Below the pieces are notes generated by a model. It made no database searches. It was not told where the DNA came from and was given only the letters and a program-made list of their open reading frames with translations. This document shows, one piece after another, positions 41,180-50,028 of a stretch of DNA of 64,000 bases; positions within the stretch are counted from its first letter, which is position 1, and every line of letters starts with the position of its first letter. Source of the stretch: Cytobacillus stercorigallinarum (GTDB lineage: Bacteria; Bacillota; Bacilli; Bacillales; Cytobacillaceae); NCBI RefSeq assembly GCF_014836495.1, contig NZ_JACSQT010000012.1, positions 31,204 through 95,203 of the forward strand. The letters run 5' to 3'. The position numbers and the translations under genes are program-made.

Positions 41180-43555
41180 TTGTCACTGTTACACTTGGCG
41201 ATTATTGCGCCATTTATTATCGCAGTGTTTGTACCGCTTATATATAAACATATTAAGTCAGTACATACAGGGTGGTTTATACTACCACTTCCTATTCTGC
41301 TGTTCGCTTACTTTAGTAGTTACATTTCAAAAACAGCAAATAAACAAGTAACAATGGAATCGTTTTCATGGATCTCTTCCTTAGGAATTGACTTCACAGT
41401 TAAAGTGGATGGACTTGGATTATTATTCGCTTTACTAATTACCGGAATTGGTTCATTAGTTATTTTGTATTCAATTTATTATCTTTCTAAACAAAGAGAG
41501 AAATTAAATACATTCTATGTTTATTTATTGCTATTTATGGGGGCAATGCTTGGCGTTGTTTTATCAGACAATTTAATTGTCCTTTATGCTTTTTGGGAAT
41601 TAACTAGTTTTTCATCCTTTCTCTTAATTGGCTACTGGTATAATCGGGAAAAATCGCGTTATGGTGCCCAAAAATCTATGATCATCACCGTTCTAGGTGG
41701 ACTAGCTATGTTGGGTGGTATCATCCTTCTTTATAATATGACGGGCACATTCAGCATTACCGAGATTGTCGCACAAGCTGATACAATCATTAATCACCCA
41801 CTCTTTGTTGCCGCTCTTTTATGTATTTTATTAGGAGCATTTACAAAATCCGCGCAATTCCCATTTCATATCTGGTTACCTGATGCGATGGAAGCACCTA
41901 CACCTGTTAGTGCTTATCTTCACTCAGCGACAATGGTTAAAGCGGGAATTTATCTAGTAGCTAGAATGAGTCCGGTTTTTGCAGAACATACATTATGGAT
42001 GGGACTCATCATTGCTTTCGGATTGTTCACATTATTCTGGGGATCTTTCTCAGCGGTCAAGCAAACGGATTTAAAATCAATCCTTGCCTTTTCGACCGTT
42101 AGCCAACTTGGCTTAATTATGTCTTTATTAGGGGTTGGGGCAGCTGCCCTACATTTCGATCATCCTGAATACTTTATGGTAGCAACTACTGCCGCAATTT
42201 TTCATTTGATGAACCATGCTACTTTTAAAGGAAGTTTGTTTATGGTAGTAGGAATCGTCGATCATGAAACAGGTACGAGGGATATCCGTAAGCTTGGTGG
42301 TTTGATGAATCTCATGCCTATCACCTTTACCATTGCGATAATTGGCACCTTTGCAATGGCCGGTCTACCACCATTCAACGGTTTTCTGAGTAAAGAGATG
42401 TTCTTTACTGGCATGATTAATGCGCTCCATATGGACTTTGATTGGAGTATTATTATTCCAGTTATCGCTTGGATTGCAAGTGTTTTTACGTTCATTTATA
42501 GCATGATCCTTGTTTTCAAAACATTTACAGGGAAATATCAACCAGAAAAGTTAGAGAAAAAACCGCATGAAGCGCCAATTGGCATGCTTATTTCTCCTAT
42601 TATTTTGGCATCTTTAGTTATTGTTATTGGCATTTTCCCTAATATCGTAAAACCGATATTAGTTCCCGCTATTGAAACCATTATGCCAATGTACGAGTTT
42701 GATGTTCATATTTCTATGTGGCATGGCTTTAATACAGAATTATTTATGACAATAGGCGTGATTGTCGTTGGGGTTCTCATGTATCTCGGATTAAATAAGT
42801 GGCGTGGAATTTATGGGATATTCCCAGAGAAGCTTGCCCTTAATCGTTTTTATGATGGGCTCCTTGATTCAATGCATAAAGGTTCTTACAGCTTAAACCG
42901 CAATGTAATGTCTGGATCCATTAACCATTATTTGAGTTATATGTTTATCTTCATGGTGGTTCTTATTATTGGTTCGTTATTTGGACAAAATGCCTTTACC
43001 TTTAGTACCGATAATTTAGCACCGATTGAGTTTTACGAAGTGATACTCACATTGATAGTTGCTGTCTCATCAATCGCATTATTATTTGTTAAGTCTCGTA
43101 TCGTTTCGATTCTTTTAACTGGAACAATAGGATATATGGTTTCCTTGTTATTCATTGTATTTCGAGCGCCAGATTTAGCACTGACACAATTAGTGATTGA
43201 AACGATTTCTGTATCATTATTTTTACTATGCTTCTACCATTTACCGAAAAAACTAACGGATGATCCGATGCCAGTTAAAGTCCGTAATGCGGTTATCTCA
43301 GTCGGAGTAGGTTTATTCGTGATTTTAGTTGGTTTAACAGCGCATAGTACAAAACTATTCGATTCGATCTCGCAATATTATATTGAAAACACGTATAGTG
43401 AAGCTGCTGGTAAAAACATGGTCAATGTTATTCTCGTTGACTTTAGGGGCTTTGATACAATGTTTGAAATCGCCGTGCTGGGTATTGCTGCACTAGCTAT
43501 TTTCGGTCTGATTAAGTTAAGGAGAAATGGAGGAAAGAAAATTGAAAACAAGTAA
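41180..43555 (+). CDS. mrpA: Mrp Na+/H+ antiporter subunit A
   Basis: A 791-residue polytopic subunit, first of a complete mrpABCDEFG operon. The N-terminal part resembles complex I NuoL: WELTSFSSFLLIGYW (conserved Glu), FTKSAQFPFHIWLPDAMEAPTPVSAYLHSATMVKAG, given here as landmarks KSAQFPFH and HSATMVKAG, carry the lysine and histidine of the proton path. The C-terminal part is the MrpA-specific NuoJ-like region. The complex exports Na+ in exchange for H+ and supports alkali and salt tolerance. The TTG start (41180) follows AAAGGGGG. A TATAAT box is at 41083-41088 without a clear -35. Confidence 0.95.
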   Translation: MSLLHLAIIAPFIIAVFVPLIYKHIKSVHTGWFILPLPILLFAYFSSYISKTANKQVTMESFSWISSLGIDFTVKVDGLGLLFALLITGIGSLVILYSIYYLSKQREKLNTFYVYLLLFMGAMLGVVLSDNLIVLYAFWELTSFSSFLLIGYWYNREKSRYGAQKSMIITVLGGLAMLGGIILLYNMTGTFSITEIVAQADTIINHPLFVAALLCILLGAFTKSAQFPFHIWLPDAMEAPTPVSAYLHSATMVKAGIYLVARMSPVFAEHTLWMGLIIAFGLFTLFWGSFSAVKQTDLKSILAFSTVSQLGLIMSLLGVGAAALHFDHPEYFMVATTAAIFHLMNHATFKGSLFMVVGIVDHETGTRDIRKLGGLMNLMPITFTIAIIGTFAMAGLPPFNGFLSKEMFFTGMINALHMDFDWSIIIPVIAWIASVFTFIYSMILVFKTFTGKYQPEKLEKKPHEAPIGMLISPIILASLVIVIGIFPNIVKPILVPAIETIMPMYEFDVHISMWHGFNTELFMTIGVIVVGVLMYLGLNKWRGIYGIFPEKLALNRFYDGLLDSMHKGSYSLNRNVMSGSINHYLSYMFIFMVVLIIGSLFGQNAFTFSTDNLAPIEFYEVILTLIVAVSSIALLFVKSRIVSILLTGTIGYMVSLLFIVFRAPDLALTQLVIETISVSLFLLCFYHLPKKLTDDPMPVKVRNAVISVGVGLFVILVGLTAHSTKLFDSISQYYIENTYSEAAGKNMVNVILVDFRGFDTMFEIAVLGIAALAIFGLIKLRRNGGKKIENK

Positions 43556-43967
43556 TGTTATCTTGCAATCGATGACGAAAGTATTATTATTTCTCATCAT
43601 GATTTTCTCCATTTATATCTTTTTTGCCGGACATTATACACCTGGGGGCGGCTTTGTTGGTGGCTTATTAACTTCAGGAGCCATCCTGCTCTTACTCTTG
43701 GCCTATGACCTCCAAACAGTAAGAAATATTTTACCAGTCAACTTTTTATATATGGTTGCAGTCGGTTTAGTTTTTGCCATCGGAACTGGTGTTGGCTCAC
43801 TCATTTTCGACAAACCTTTTTTAACACATGCATTTGGAGACATTCATGTACCTATTTTAGGTGAACTTCACTTGCATACAGCTACATTGTTTGATTTAGG
43901 GGTATATCTTGTTGTTGTAGGTGTGACAATGTCCATTATTCAAACGATAGGAGGAGATGATGAATAA
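43542..43967 (+). CDS. mrpB: Mrp antiporter subunit B
   Basis: A 141-residue MnhB-family subunit with four membrane segments. FAGHYTPGGGFVGGLLTSG near residue 28 is the family signature and LGVYLVVVGVTMSIIQTIGGD closes it. TTG at 43542 has GGAGG 8 bases upstream and gives the N-terminus seen in other MrpB proteins. ATG at 43527 is in frame but its ribosome site is too close. It overlaps the 3' end of mrpA. Confidence 0.93.
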   Translation: MKTSNVILQSMTKVLLFLIMIFSIYIFFAGHYTPGGGFVGGLLTSGAILLLLLAYDLQTVRNILPVNFLYMVAVGLVFAIGTGVGSLIFDKPFLTHAFGDIHVPILGELHLHTATLFDLGVYLVVVGVTMSIIQTIGGDDE

Positions 43968-44308
43968 TGGAAATACTAATGATTTTTATTGCCGGCATTT
44001 TATTCATGTCAGCGACCTATTTGATGCTCTCACGAAGTGTTGTACGAATCATTTTAGGGACAACCGTATTAAGTCATGGCGTACATCTTCTCTTATTAAC
44101 AATGGGCGGCTTGAAGAGAGGAGCACCACCTCTAGTAGGTGAAGAGGCAAGTGCATATACAGACCCGCTTCCTCAAGCACTTATTTTAACAGCGATTGTT
44201 ATAGCTTTTGGGGTTACTGCTCTATTTCTCGTATTAGGGTATCGCTCTTATAAAGAACTTGGAACAGACAATATGGAGAAATTGAGAGGAAATGATGGCA
44301 ATGATTAA
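43967..44308 (+). CDS. mrpC: Mrp antiporter subunit C (NuoK-like)
   Basis: A 113-residue, three-TM subunit related to complex I NuoK. It has LSRSVVRIILGTTVLSHGVHLLLL near residue 22 and DPLPQALILTAIVIAFGVTALFLVL. It starts within the mrpB stop (TAATG) and is followed by an overlapping mrpD, so translation is coupled. Confidence 0.94.
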   Translation: MEILMIFIAGILFMSATYLMLSRSVVRIILGTTVLSHGVHLLLLTMGGLKRGAPPLVGEEASAYTDPLPQALILTAIVIAFGVTALFLVLGYRSYKELGTDNMEKLRGNDGND

Positions 44309-45791
44309 TTTTTTAATACTACCAATTTTAGTCCCATTAATTACCGCCGTCATTCTGATCTTCTTAAATAAGTCAGTTATTGCTCAAAGGTGGGTTTCTG
44401 GTCTATCGGCGTTTGTAACAGTCATTCTATCTGCCTTGTTAGTAAATAAGGTGAAAAATGACGGCATACAAACATTAAACTTATCAAACTGGGATGCGCC
44501 TTTTGGCATTACCCTCGTCTCTGATATGTTATCTGCTTTACTTGTATTAACAACGAGTATCGTCGCATTTGCTTGTATCATTTATTCGTTTAAGGGCATT
44601 GGCGAAGCACGCGAAAAACATCATTTTTATGCTGCATTACAATTTCTCATTGTAGGTGTGAATGGTGCTTTCACAACAGGCGATATCTTTAACCTTTTCG
44701 TCTTTTTCGAAGTCATGTTAATGTCTTCTTACGCCCTCATACTATTAGGTGGAACGAACATTCAATTAAGAGAATCCATCAAGTATATTCTCGTTAACGT
44801 TATTTCATCTGGTTTGTTCGTAATTGCTGTTGGTTATCTTTATTCAGTTGTTGGAACATTGAATATGGCGCATATTGCCGAAAGAATTAGTGAAATAAGC
44901 GGTATCTCTCAACCTGGTGTGATTTCCATTATCGGAATCATATTTCTCATTGTATTCGGTTTGAAAGGTGCAATCTTCCCGCTATATTTCTGGCTCCCGG
45001 GCTCATATTATGCACCTCCCGCACCTGTAATGGCCATTTTCGGGGCACTTCTTACGAAGGTCGGTGTTTATTCCATTATCAGGACCTACTCTTTATTCTT
45101 TTACGAAGACGGCGGGTATGTTCAACAAGTCATCATGATTCTAGCAATATTAACCATAATTGCTGGGATTATCGGGGCACTGGCTTATTGGGATGTTAAG
45201 AAAATTATCATATACAATATTATTGTTGCAGTAGGTGTTATCCTATTCGGTGTCAGTACAATGAATGAAAATGCCTTAACGGGATCAATATTCTACCTCA
45301 TTCATGACATGATTATAAAAGCAGCTTTATTCCTACTCGTTGGTTTAATGGCGACCATCTCGGGGACAAATAACTTGAAACAAATGGGTGGATTGATTAA
45401 AAATTATCCAGGATTTAGCTGGACCTTCTTCCTTGCAGCACTTGCACTATCCGGTATCCCACCATTAAGTGGTTTCGTAGGAAAAGTGCTTATCGTTCAA
45501 GGTGGATTTTCATCTGAATACTTCATTGGCGCTGCAATTGTATTAGCATCTAGCTTGTTCGTGCTCATCTCTATTATGAAAATCTTTATTAATGGCGTTT
45601 GGGGCGAACCAAAGACATATGCAAATGAAAAGTCAGTTCCTTATAAGCAGTTATTAATCGCGCCAGTAATCTTAGTCATTCTTTCTATCTGCTATGGTGT
45701 AGGTGCAGATTTTGTTTATCCTTATATCTCTCAAGCTGCTGAAAGCTTAATCAACACCAATATATATATCGATGCAGTTCTAAAGGAGTAG
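44292..45791 (+). CDS. mrpD: Mrp antiporter subunit D (NuoM/N-like)
   Basis: A 499-residue subunit with about 14 membrane segments, related to complex I NuoM/NuoN. NLFVFFEVMLMSSYAL carries the conserved membrane Glu. FGLKGAIFPLYFWLPGSYYAPPAPV carries the Lys and the signature. ALSGIPPLSGFVGK follows. It is one of the two main proton-translocating subunits. Three in-frame ATGs (44292, 44295, 44301) are possible; GAGAGGA favours one of the later two. Confidence 0.94.
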   Translation: MMAMINFLILPILVPLITAVILIFLNKSVIAQRWVSGLSAFVTVILSALLVNKVKNDGIQTLNLSNWDAPFGITLVSDMLSALLVLTTSIVAFACIIYSFKGIGEAREKHHFYAALQFLIVGVNGAFTTGDIFNLFVFFEVMLMSSYALILLGGTNIQLRESIKYILVNVISSGLFVIAVGYLYSVVGTLNMAHIAERISEISGISQPGVISIIGIIFLIVFGLKGAIFPLYFWLPGSYYAPPAPVMAIFGALLTKVGVYSIIRTYSLFFYEDGGYVQQVIMILAILTIIAGIIGALAYWDVKKIIIYNIIVAVGVILFGVSTMNENALTGSIFYLIHDMIIKAALFLLVGLMATISGTNNLKQMGGLIKNYPGFSWTFFLAALALSGIPPLSGFVGKVLIVQGGFSSEYFIGAAIVLASSLFVLISIMKIFINGVWGEPKTYANEKSVPYKQLLIAPVILVILSICYGVGADFVYPYISQAAESLINTNIYIDAVLKE

Positions 45792-45796
45792 TGAGT

Positions 45797-46276
45797 ATGG
45801 CAGTTCAAATTTTATTAAATGTTTGTCTTGGTTTTATGTGGATGTTTCTAACAACAACGTATGATCTAGTGGCATTTATCAAAGGATATTTCTTCGGCCT
45901 ACTCATCCTGTTTGTCTTTAGAAACTTCTTCAGTAGCCGTTTTTATTTATACCGTGTATATGCGGTCGTGAAATTACTCTTTATTTTTATAAAAGAGTTA
46001 ATTCTAGCCAACATTGCTGTTGTTAAAATTGTTTTAACACCTAAGTTACACAACACTCCCGGGATTTTTGCTTATCCAACACGGTTAGAGAAGGATTGGG
46101 AAATAACTACCTTATCTAATTTAATTACATTAACACCGGGTACGTTAGTTGTAGATATATCAGAAGATAAAAAGATTCTCTTTGTTCATGCAGTAGATAT
46201 GAATGATGTGCAGGATGAAATAGAAGCGATTCAAACAAGCTTTGAAAAAGCAATTATGGAGGTGAGCCGAAAATGA
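45797..46276 (+). CDS. mrpE: Mrp antiporter subunit E
   Basis: A 159-residue MnhE-family subunit with two or three N-terminal membrane segments and a cytoplasmic domain. ITLTPGTLVVDISEDKKILFVHAVD is the typical C-terminal signature. ATG at 45797 has AAGGAG 8 bases upstream. It overlaps mrpF by 4 bp. Confidence 0.93.
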   Translation: MAVQILLNVCLGFMWMFLTTTYDLVAFIKGYFFGLLILFVFRNFFSSRFYLYRVYAVVKLLFIFIKELILANIAVVKIVLTPKLHNTPGIFAYPTRLEKDWEITTLSNLITLTPGTLVVDISEDKKILFVHAVDMNDVQDEIEAIQTSFEKAIMEVSRK

Positions 46277-46557
46277 TACAAACTGCTGTTACAATTGCAA
46301 TCATTTGTTTAGCTCTGTCCATGCTTGCATTAGTCTACCGAATCATAAAAGGCCCAACATTGCCGGATCGTATCGTTGCTTTAGACGCAGTTGGAGTAAA
46401 CATTGTTGGTATTGTCGCGTTAATATGTATCAAAGTGGATACAACTGCCTATGTAGAGTTCATTTTGCTATTTGGCATATTAGCGTTTATCGGGACAGTA
46501 GCCTTCTCCAAATATCTAGAGAAGGGAGTCATCATTGATCATGATAGAGATCGCTAA
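46273..46557 (+). CDS. mrpF: Mrp antiporter subunit F
   Basis: A 94-residue, three-TM MnhF-family subunit. YRIIKGPTLPDRIVALDAVG near residue 22 is the family signature, including the conserved Asp residues important for bile-salt and Na+ efflux in this family. It overlaps mrpE and mrpG. Confidence 0.94.
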   Translation: MIQTAVTIAIICLALSMLALVYRIIKGPTLPDRIVALDAVGVNIVGIVALICIKVDTTAYVEFILLFGILAFIGTVAFSKYLEKGVIIDHDRDR

Positions 46558-46942
46558 TATAATTATTGTCCTATTTATAATTCTCGGGGCATTCTTTCAC
46601 TTAATAGCTGCGCTTGGCGTGTTGAGATTACCTGATGTATATACGAGAAACCACGCTGCTTCAAAAGCTGCTACACTTGGTGTCCTTTGTATATTATTAG
46701 CTACATTCTTTTACTTTTATTTTCATGAAAGTGAATTTAATACAAGAGTACTTCTCTGTATCGTCTTTATGTTTTTAACAGCTCCAGTTGCTGGACATTT
46801 ACTTGGAAGAGCCGCTTATCATCATGGTGTAAAAATGGAAGGCAGTAAAGTTGATGAATACGAAGAATACATTAAGGTAAAAAAATCTAATGAACCAAAG
46901 AAGTATGAAGCATATAAAAAGAAATTAGAGAAAAATTTATAA
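46541..46942 (+). CDS. mrpG: Mrp antiporter subunit G
   Basis: A 133-residue MnhG-family subunit with three membrane segments. GVLRLPDVYTRNHAASKAATLG near residue 24 and LTAPVAGHLLGRAAY are the signatures. The charged C-terminus (KVKKSNEPKKYEAYKKK) is cytoplasmic. ATG at 46541 or TTG at 46535 may start it; GGGAG lies 7 bases before the TTG. A strong terminator ends the operon. Confidence 0.93.
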   Translation: MIEIANIIIVLFIILGAFFHLIAALGVLRLPDVYTRNHAASKAATLGVLCILLATFFYFYFHESEFNTRVLLCIVFMFLTAPVAGHLLGRAAYHHGVKMEGSKVDEYEEYIKVKKSNEPKKYEAYKKKLEKNL

Positions 46943-46949
46943 AAAAAAA

Positions 46950-46995
46950 ACGCTACCACATGCAGTATGAACTTCATGTAGGTAGCGTTTTTTCA
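46950..46995 (+). terminator. Terminator of the mrp operon
   Basis: Arms ACGCTACC and GGTAGCGT (46950-46957, 46981-46988) with inner pairing (CATG region), then six T. Confidence 0.87.
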
Positions 46996-47070
46996 TATTT
47001 TATGAAACCAGTTTCTCACACAGCATCATTAATCAAATGAATGATATGTAATTAAGTTGGGGGATTCATT

Positions 47071-47247
47071 ATGTCGAAGGTTTCGGGGCACTTTCATTTT
47101 TTCAATAAGTTAAACCTTTCATCAAGGGATTGTAGCAGGTTGGTAATTAAACTAGATACAATGCTAGCCGTTGATTTCCACATTAAACTTATGGACTCAG
47201 TATCTACTAGGCTAAAATACCACGAAAAAATAGGGTGGAAAAATTAA
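47071..47247 (+). CDS. Possible 58-residue small gene, doubtful
   Basis: An ATG with GGGGG 7 bases upstream opens a 58-codon frame starting MSKVSGHFHFFNKLNLSS. The product is basic, without membrane segments and without any family I know. Its last codons lie in the terminator hairpin of the convergent yuxO gene, which argues against it. Otherwise this 324-bp gap (46943-47266) holds only terminators. Confidence 0.2.
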   Translation: MSKVSGHFHFFNKLNLSSRDCSRLVIKLDTMLAVDFHIKLMDSVSTRLKYHEKIGWKN

Positions 47248-47258
47248 CTTTCCACCCC
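47233..47258 (-). terminator. Terminator of the hotdog thioesterase gene
   Basis: Arms GGGTGGAAA and TTTCCACCC with a 7-base loop, followed by TATTTTTTC on the minus strand, 8 bp past the stop. Confidence 0.85.
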
Positions 47259-47266
47259 GATTCCTA

Positions 47267-47653
47267 TTAAGACTTTTTCAATTTTAAAACAGCCATTGTA
47301 CATCTTGAAGCACATATTAATTTTTCTTGTTCATCAACGATCTTTATTTCCCAAACCATCGTTGTTTTTCCTTGATGTAGGACTGTTGCAATGGCTGTTA
47401 CAACGCCGTCTTTCTTTGACTTAATATGGTTAGCATTAATCTCTAATCCTGCTACGCCTTCTGTTTCTTTATCAACAAGTTCATAAGCACCTAAGCTTGC
47501 TACAGTTTCAGCAAGCGCTACAGAAGCTCCTCCATGAAGGATACCAAATGGTTGTCTTGTTCTGCCGTCTACAGGCATCGTAGCAACAACCTTCCCCTTC
47601 TCAAGACTTGTAATTTCAATACCTAATGTTTCTATCATTGTTTCTGAATACAT
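47267..47653 (-). CDS. Hotdog-fold thioesterase, YuxO/MenI-like
   Basis: A 128-residue PaaI/4HBT-II thioesterase. GRTRQPFGILHGGASVALAETVAS near residue 38 carries the catalytic motif: HGG and the acid Glu in ALAET. B. subtilis YuxO lies just after the mrp operon as here, and relatives act as 1,4-dihydroxy-2-naphthoyl-CoA hydrolases in menaquinone synthesis. That function is likely but not proven by sequence. AGGAGG is 7 bases before the ATG at 47653. Confidence 0.87.
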   Translation of the reverse strand: MYSETMIETLGIEITSLEKGKVVATMPVDGRTRQPFGILHGGASVALAETVASLGAYELVDKETEGVAGLEINANHIKSKKDGVVTAIATVLHQGKTTMVWEIKIVDEQEKLICASRCTMAVLKLKKS

Positions 47654-47778
47654 ATGTACGCCTCCTCTCAACTACCATTATAACCGAACATATATTTTAT
47701 GGGAATATTCTGTTTAATCATAGAATAAGCCCTCGATACATATATTTATGCTAATGAGATGTTGAAAGGAGACCTAAG

Positions 47779-48174
47779 ATGTATCCTATATGTTTTAATC
47801 CCTCTCCTATTTGCCCGTATCCGTATACATATCCTACCTATTGCCGACCGTATCCACCAATACAAACACGTTCATTTCCTCCAGTGAATCCGGATCAGTT
47901 CATCAAATCTGCAAAAGAAATGGAAGTATTGATGAACAGTGCAAGTAAATTACTTGATAAAATGGCGAAGTCTAGAGAATACTCCTATAATATTATGACT
48001 GCTGCTCAAGAATCAAATCAAACTAAAGTTAATCAACTCATTGAATCTGCAGACCTTAACAGTCATCCGAAAGTTACTTATACGCCAGATGGATTGACTT
48101 TAAATTTTCAATCTGCGGGTGATCAAAGTGCGAACTTGTCATTAAAATTAAAATGGACTACGATGCAAATGTAG
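47779..48174 (+). CDS. YuzC-like small protein with Pro/Tyr/Cys-rich N-terminus
   Basis: A 131-residue protein. Residues 1-40 are rich in Pro, Tyr and Cys (YPICFNPSPICPYPYTYP), as in many Bacillus spore-coat or spore-associated proteins. Residues 41-100 form an alpha-helical segment (FIKSAKEMEVLMNSASKLLDKMA) and the C-terminus is a beta-rich tail (LTLNFQSAGDQSANLSLKLKW). It resembles YuzC of B. subtilis. The role is not known; a spore function is inferred. AAGGAG precedes the ATG, and a strong terminator follows. Confidence 0.6.
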   Translation: MYPICFNPSPICPYPYTYPTYCRPYPPIQTRSFPPVNPDQFIKSAKEMEVLMNSASKLLDKMAKSREYSYNIMTAAQESNQTKVNQLIESADLNSHPKVTYTPDGLTLNFQSAGDQSANLSLKLKWTTMQM

Positions 48175-48213
48175 GGTAATGGCTTATTTTCAAACCTAAT
48201 ATAGAATTTTTAC

Positions 48214-48248
48214 AAGAGCAGTCTTTGTACGACTGCTCTTTTATTTTC
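48214..48248 (+). terminator. Terminator of the YuzC-like gene
   Basis: Perfect arms AAGAGCAGTC and GACTGCTCTT with a 7-base loop, followed by TTATTTTC. Confidence 0.87.
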
Positions 48249-48281
48249 GTAAAGTAATCTCTCACATGCCTATGAAGCGGA

Positions 48282-48311
48282 AAAAAAAATACCACAGCAC
48301 TATCTGTGGCA
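48282..48311 (-). terminator. Terminator of the Gly/Pro/Tyr-rich protein gene
   Basis: Arms CCACAG and CTGTGG (48292-48297, 48304-48309), followed by nine T on the minus strand, 11 bp past the stop. Confidence 0.75.
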
Positions 48312-48321
48312 TTAGTTTTAT

Positions 48322-48606
48322 CTAGTTAATCTCATTATTTATATTAATATACGGTCCATAAGGATTGGGGTTACCAGCATAGGCATTTGGATAGCCGCCA
48401 AAACCTTGATTGCCATATGGAACAGGGCCAGGTCCATATCCATACGGCGGGCAAGGTCCACCAAAACATGGTCTTGGTCTAAAGAACAACGGTGCGGCTA
48501 AAGCACCTCCTGCTAATCCGCCAAGAAAACCGCCCACGAATGGTGCAGCGAAAAGGGGAAAAAAGCGTTCGTCCGCGACACCAGGATGTCGATAATAATA
48601 ATGCAC
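48322..48606 (-). CDS. Gly/Pro/Tyr-rich small protein, spore-coat-like
   Basis: A 94-residue low-complexity protein. It opens MHYYYRHPGVADERFFPLFA. A glycine/alanine hydrophobic segment (residues 21-41, APFVGGFLGGLAGGALAAPLF) is followed by a Gly-Pro-Tyr-Asn-rich tail. No enzyme domain is present. Such compositions are common in Bacillus coat and exosporium proteins, and this is an inference only. The GTG start has a consensus AAAGGAGG 9 bases upstream, so it is probably well translated. Confidence 0.65.
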   Translation of the reverse strand: MHYYYRHPGVADERFFPLFAAPFVGGFLGGLAGGALAAPLFFRPRPCFGGPCPPYGYGPGPVPYGNQGFGGYPNAYAGNPNPYGPYININNEIN

Positions 48607-48699
48607 TAGGGATTACCTCCTTTAATTAAGAGCTGGGTACCTTCCCTATTACATATGCATCTATCACCAATTAAGCGTGGGCTTAATATGAGTTATTCA

Positions 48700-49284
48700 T
48701 CATTCACTTTGCGTTAAAATTGCATCTGCAATCCCATAATTAACCGCTTCTTGAGCGCTCATAAAATAATCACGTTCTGTATCCAATTTCACCTTTTCTA
48801 ATGGTTGATTTGTTTTCTCAGCAATCATTTGATTGGTTACGTCTTTTAGCTTTAATATCCTTCTTGCAGAGATTTCAATATCTGTCGCTTGCCCTCTTGC
48901 GCCACCTAAGGGTTGATGAATCATTACTTCACTATGAGGGAGCACAAACCGTTTTCCTTTCGTACCAGATAGAAGCAGTAGTGCACCAAATGAGGCAGCC
49001 ATTCCTGTACAGATTGTGCGAATATCGCATTTTACATAGTCGAGGGTATCTAAAATAGCAAAGCCCGCTGTTGTTGATCCTCCAGGACTATTAATATAGA
49101 GTGAAATATCTTTTTTCTCATCTTCTGCAGCTAAAAATAATATTTGGGCGACAATATTATTCGCCATATGATCATTGATTTCTTCACCAATCATAATAAT
49201 CCGATCTCTCAACAATCTTGAATAAATGTCATAGGACCTTTCACCTTTAGCCGTTTGTTCAATTACATAAGGGATCGTACTCAT
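48700..49284 (-). CDS. clpP: ATP-dependent Clp protease proteolytic subunit (ClpP paralogue)
   Basis: A 194-residue serine protease subunit. The triad is visible: Ser in [12 protein letters not shown] (near residue 97), His in [13 protein letters not shown] (near residue 122) and Asp in LDTERDYFM (near residue 171). It forms tetradecameric chambers fed by ClpX or ClpC. The sequence departs from the main Bacillus ClpP at several positions (FGALLLLSG for MGAFLL), so this is probably a second ClpP. It lies alone here, without a Clp ATPase. GGAGG precedes the ATG. Confidence 0.9.
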   Translation of the reverse strand: MSTIPYVIEQTAKGERSYDIYSRLLRDRIIMIGEEINDHMANNIVAQILFLAAEDEKKDISLYINSPGGSTTAGFAILDTLDYVKCDIRTICTGMAASFGALLLLSGTKGKRFVLPHSEVMIHQPLGGARGQATDIEISARRILKLKDVTNQMIAEKTNQPLEKVKLDTERDYFMSAQEAVNYGIADAILTQSE

Positions 49285-49309
49285 TATAAAACCTCCAAAA
49301 AGGCAAGCA

Positions 49310-49948
49310 TTATGCTGCCATCATATTGAAAGCATTGGAAGGGGTGCTTTGCTTTGAGGTATGATAATGGCTAATTATTGGCAGTAATTTGATGAGCTCA
49401 ATGGGATTTTGCTGTTCAAGTGCCCGATGGAAAATTTGAAAAATTCTCCTCTTTACCGGCTCATCCCACTGCTGATTCAATTCTTTCATATCCATTGCTA
49501 AACGTTTTCTTGCCCGATGCAATAAACTTTTAACAGTGACTTCTTTCATATTAAGCATTTCTGCAATTTCACTATTCTTAAATAAAAACGCTTCTTTTAA
49601 TGAAAAAGCTAACGCCTGTTGCACCGTTAATTTCTCTAATAATAATTCAATTGTTTCCGTCAAATCATGATTGCTCGTTTCAATATCCACATGATCTTCT
49701 GTTAATTGTTCTTTTTTCTTTTTTCTAACGACATCGATCCATTGATGATAAGCAATTTTCTTTAACAAAGCTCGTGTTATTTTAGCCTCGTTATACTTCA
49801 TTGCCTTCAAGATGGTTTCTTGAGCGACATCCTCACCATCCCACTCATTTTGGCAAAGAAAGGTGCAATAGCTTACTAAGTCTTGGTAATACTTTTTCCC
49901 AATCATATCTAACGTTGCTGACCGCCTTGCCATCTGCTCGTTATGCAT
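49310..49948 (-). CDS. ECF-type RNA polymerase sigma factor
   Basis: A 212-residue sigma-70 family protein. Region 2 covers residues 14-72 ([24 protein letters not shown]; the D-x-A-Q-E-T motif is typical of ECF sigma factors). Region 4 covers about 105-160 with the helix-turn-helix [30 protein letters not shown]-terminal extension of about 50 residues is not part of the standard sigma domains. No anti-sigma gene is adjacent. AGGGGTG precedes the ATG at 49948. It lies between clpP and proS on one strand. Confidence 0.82.
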   Translation of the reverse strand: MHNEQMARRSATLDMIGKKYYQDLVSYCTFLCQNEWDGEDVAQETILKAMKYNEAKITRALLKKIAYHQWIDVVRKKKKEQLTEDHVDIETSNHDLTETIELLLEKLTVQQALAFSLKEAFLFKNSEIAEMLNMKEVTVKSLLHRARKRLAMDMKELNQQWDEPVKRRIFQIFHRALEQQNPIELIKLLPIISHYHTSKQSTPSNAFNMMAA

Positions 49949-50028
49949 TGTTTGTTTCACCCCTTCACACTTTCTATTACTTAAACGGCTGTAAGTGAAA
50001 AAAAGATATGGGTCAATAAAATTTTTTC

